DNA from: DATGMB01 sp035293845
Lineage (GTDB): Bacteria > Acidobacteriota > Terriglobia > Bryobacterales > Bryobacteraceae
NCBI GenBank assembly: GCA_035293845.1
Contig: DATGMB010000269.1
Span: 1 to 14,979, forward strand
DNA length: 14,979 nucleotides
Direction of reading: 5' to 3'
This document shows, piece by piece, positions 14,090 through 14,979 of this stretch; within the stretch, counting starts at the first letter, position 1; each line of letters begins with the position of its first letter. Position numbers and translations under genes: made by a program. Below the pieces are notes generated by a model. It was not told where the DNA came from and did no database searches. It was given only the letters and a program-made list of their open reading frames with translations.

Positions 14090-14105
14090 GAATCCGGCCG
14101 GATTC
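14090..14105. promoter_or_regulatory. 16-bp perfect palindrome upstream of the PEP-CTERM gene
   Basis: GAATCCGGCCGGATTC is an exact 16-bp palindrome centred about 31 bp upstream of the PEP-CTERM start codon. Such length without a mismatch suggests a dimeric repressor or activator site. With no loop it could only form a poor RNA hairpin. No recognisable sigma70 or sigma54 promoter was found beside it. Confidence 0.4.
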
Positions 14106-14168
14106 CCTCATCGACGGAGCGCTGCATCCATCCGCATCGCGCCCCGATCGGCGCTCGCCAACCGAAAA

Positions 14169-14185
14169 CCGCCTGTAACAGGCGG
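14169..14185. repeat. Hairpin CCGCCTG-TAA-CAGGCGG, same stem as the downstream terminator
   Basis: Seven-base exact inverted arms with a 3-nt loop, preceded by AAAA. The same arm sequence recurs in the terminator at 14218-14245. There is no T tract after it on the plus strand; on the minus strand the AAAA would read as TTTT, so it could act as a weak minus-strand terminator. It may instead be a copy of a dispersed palindromic repeat. Confidence 0.5.
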
Positions 14186-14217
14186 CGCCACCCTATTAAA
14201 ATGAATGACTTGGAGAC

Positions 14218-14245
14218 AAAAACCGCCTGCTGGCAGGCGGTTTTT
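14218..14245. terminator. Strong bidirectional rho-independent terminator
   Basis: AAAAACCGCCTGC and GCAGGCGGTTTTT (14218-14230 and 14233-14245) are perfectly complementary. They give a 12-bp stem with a CTGG loop, including flanking A and T tracts, so either strand can terminate. On the minus strand it would end transcripts from the TPR gene at the right edge, although about 340 bp separate them. No plus-strand gene ends close to it. Confidence 0.8.
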
Positions 14246-14588
14246 CGTTGGCCAGGCGGTCAAGATGCTGCATACGCCTGGCCCGGCATGACTCTCCTCG
14301 TGCGCACAGGTGGAGGATAGGCGGAACTTGGGCTGCGCCGTTTACCCGGCCCTTGCGGCCGTGGAGCGAAGTCCCTGCACCGGTGCCGGCAATCCATTAC
14401 CTGTGGCCGCCATCCGGTATCTTCGAATCCAGATACGCCAGGTAGCAGGCCAGCAGCCGGTACCCGGCGCAGCAGTTCCTTGTGGCGCGCCGAGGTGTCC
14501 GGTTCGCCCTCTATCGAACATGCCGAGATGGGCGGGCAGCGGGGGGCATTGCCGGAACGCAGTGTCACGCCGCGCCGGCGACCGCTCC
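14246..14588. other. No convincing gene; possible gene remnant on the minus strand
   Basis: This 343-bp stretch has no ORF with a good start. On the minus strand one frame reads EPDTSARHKELLRR and a neighbouring frame continues GYRLLACYLAYLDSKIPDGG and then stops, as if a short helical protein had been broken by a frameshift near 14455-14465. No known family is recognised, and no RNA gene (RNase P, tmRNA, 6S, SRP) motif was found. Chance coding in GC-rich DNA is equally possible. Confidence 0.3.
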
Positions 14589-14979
14589 CTACGCCATCGG
14601 CGGCTCGAAATACATCTGCGCCAGCTCGGGCTTTTCGCGGATTGCCTTCCGCCAGTACGACCGCGCCTCTTCCTCCTGTCCCATCGCCATCATGGCGTGC
14701 CCCAGGTTGAGGAGCGCTTCGGCGAACTGCGGATCCTCGGTGAGCGCCTTCTGATAGAACGCCACCGCGTCGCCCGCGTCGCCGCGCTTCTGGCAGATCA
14801 GGCCGGCGTTGTAGTACAGCTCGGGGCTCTTCTCACCGAGCTCGATCAGCCGCTTGTGCAGCTTGTAGGCTTCCTCGTAATTCTGCTGTTCGAGAGCCAG
14901 GGCGGCCAGGCCGCGCACCGCGTCGGAGGAATCGGGACGCATGGCCAGAGCCTCCTGGAAGCTGCGGCGGGCCGCTTCC
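14589..14979 (-). CDS. TPR-repeat protein, 3' part (5' end beyond the window)
   Basis: The frame is open to the right edge, giving at least 129 residues and no start inside the window that must be used. It contains consecutive 34-residue tetratricopeptide units: RRSFQEALAMRPDSSDAVRG, then LEQQNYEEAYKLHKRLIELG, YYNAGLICQKRGDAGDAVAF, YQKALTEDPQFAEALLNLGH and EEEARSYWRKAIREKPELAQ. All carry the typical small residues at positions 8, 20 and 27 and a Pro at the end of the second helix. TPR arrays mediate protein-protein contacts; the partner and cellular location are not visible. It ends YFEPPMA. The bidirectional terminator downstream probably ends its transcript. Confidence 0.85.
   Translation of the reverse strand, partial: EAARRSFQEALAMRPDSSDAVRGLAALALEQQNYEEAYKLHKRLIELGEKSPELYYNAGLICQKRGDAGDAVAFYQKALTEDPQFAEALLNLGHAMMAMGQEEEARSYWRKAIREKPELAQMYFEPPMA

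Noticed and set aside
14067..14168. Sigma54 promoter ahead of the PEP-CTERM gene
   Set aside because: Some GG and GC pairs are present, but no GG-N10-GC element with the expected flanks was found.
1..14979. tRNA, rRNA or other structural RNA genes
   Set aside because: No cloverleaf, conserved T-loop (GTTCRA) arrangement, rRNA motif, RNase P, tmRNA or SRP signature was recognised by eye; a covariance-model scan would be decisive.

Overview
The window looks like a high-GC chromosomal segment from an Acidobacteriota relative, most likely in the Bryobacterales/Solibacter neighbourhood. That placement is an inference. It rests on a very large Oar-like TonB-dependent receptor with an N-terminal carboxypeptidase-regulatory domain, a PEP-CTERM exported protein, secreted proteins with a heavy-metal-binding domain, and an IF-3 with an N-terminus of the kind I recall from that group. 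No rRNA, tRNA, CRISPR array, transposase or phage gene is visible. The window is a mosaic of small transcription units around one housekeeping gene (infC).

Layout, left half. A dienelactone-hydrolase-like protein (24-887, +) is followed by a VapBC-type toxin-antitoxin pair (962-1622, +). Next is a three-gene, start-stop-overlapped + strand unit (1675-4207): an exported epoxide-hydrolase-like alpha/beta hydrolase, a secreted protein with a Cys-rich metal-binding domain and two His-rich modules, and a small secreted mono-heme c-type cytochrome. A heptamer tandem repeat fills the 36 bp before the convergent TonB-dependent receptor gene (4244-7462, -). This receptor diverges from a TetR-family regulator (7672-8289, +). 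The spacer between them carries two facing sigma70-like promoters and two related palindromes that could be TetR operators.

Layout, right half. The minus strand holds infC (10758-11363) with a promoter and a hairpin-bearing leader, then an ExeA/PEP-CTERM-type AAA ATPase (9817-10665). Further along come a small exported protein built from near-identical 25-residue repeats (9301-9648) and a seven-helix membrane protein (8463-9215). Divergent from infC, a + strand unit of three ATGA-coupled genes (11545-13483) encodes two tandem paralogous exported proteins of unknown function and a shrunken amidohydrolase that lacks most catalytic residues. It runs tail to tail into a PEP-CTERM protein gene (13437-14066, -). 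Beyond that are two hairpins with the same stem (one a strong terminator), about 340 bp with no convincing gene, and the 3' part of a TPR protein gene running off the right edge.

The best candidates for something undescribed are the repeat-peptide gene next to a seven-helix membrane protein (9301-9648 and 8463-9215), the paralogue/dead-amidohydrolase operon, the duplicated-stem hairpin pair, and the duplicated HxHP metal-binding protein paired with a cytochrome. None carries a recognised system name, so functional statements about them are inference.
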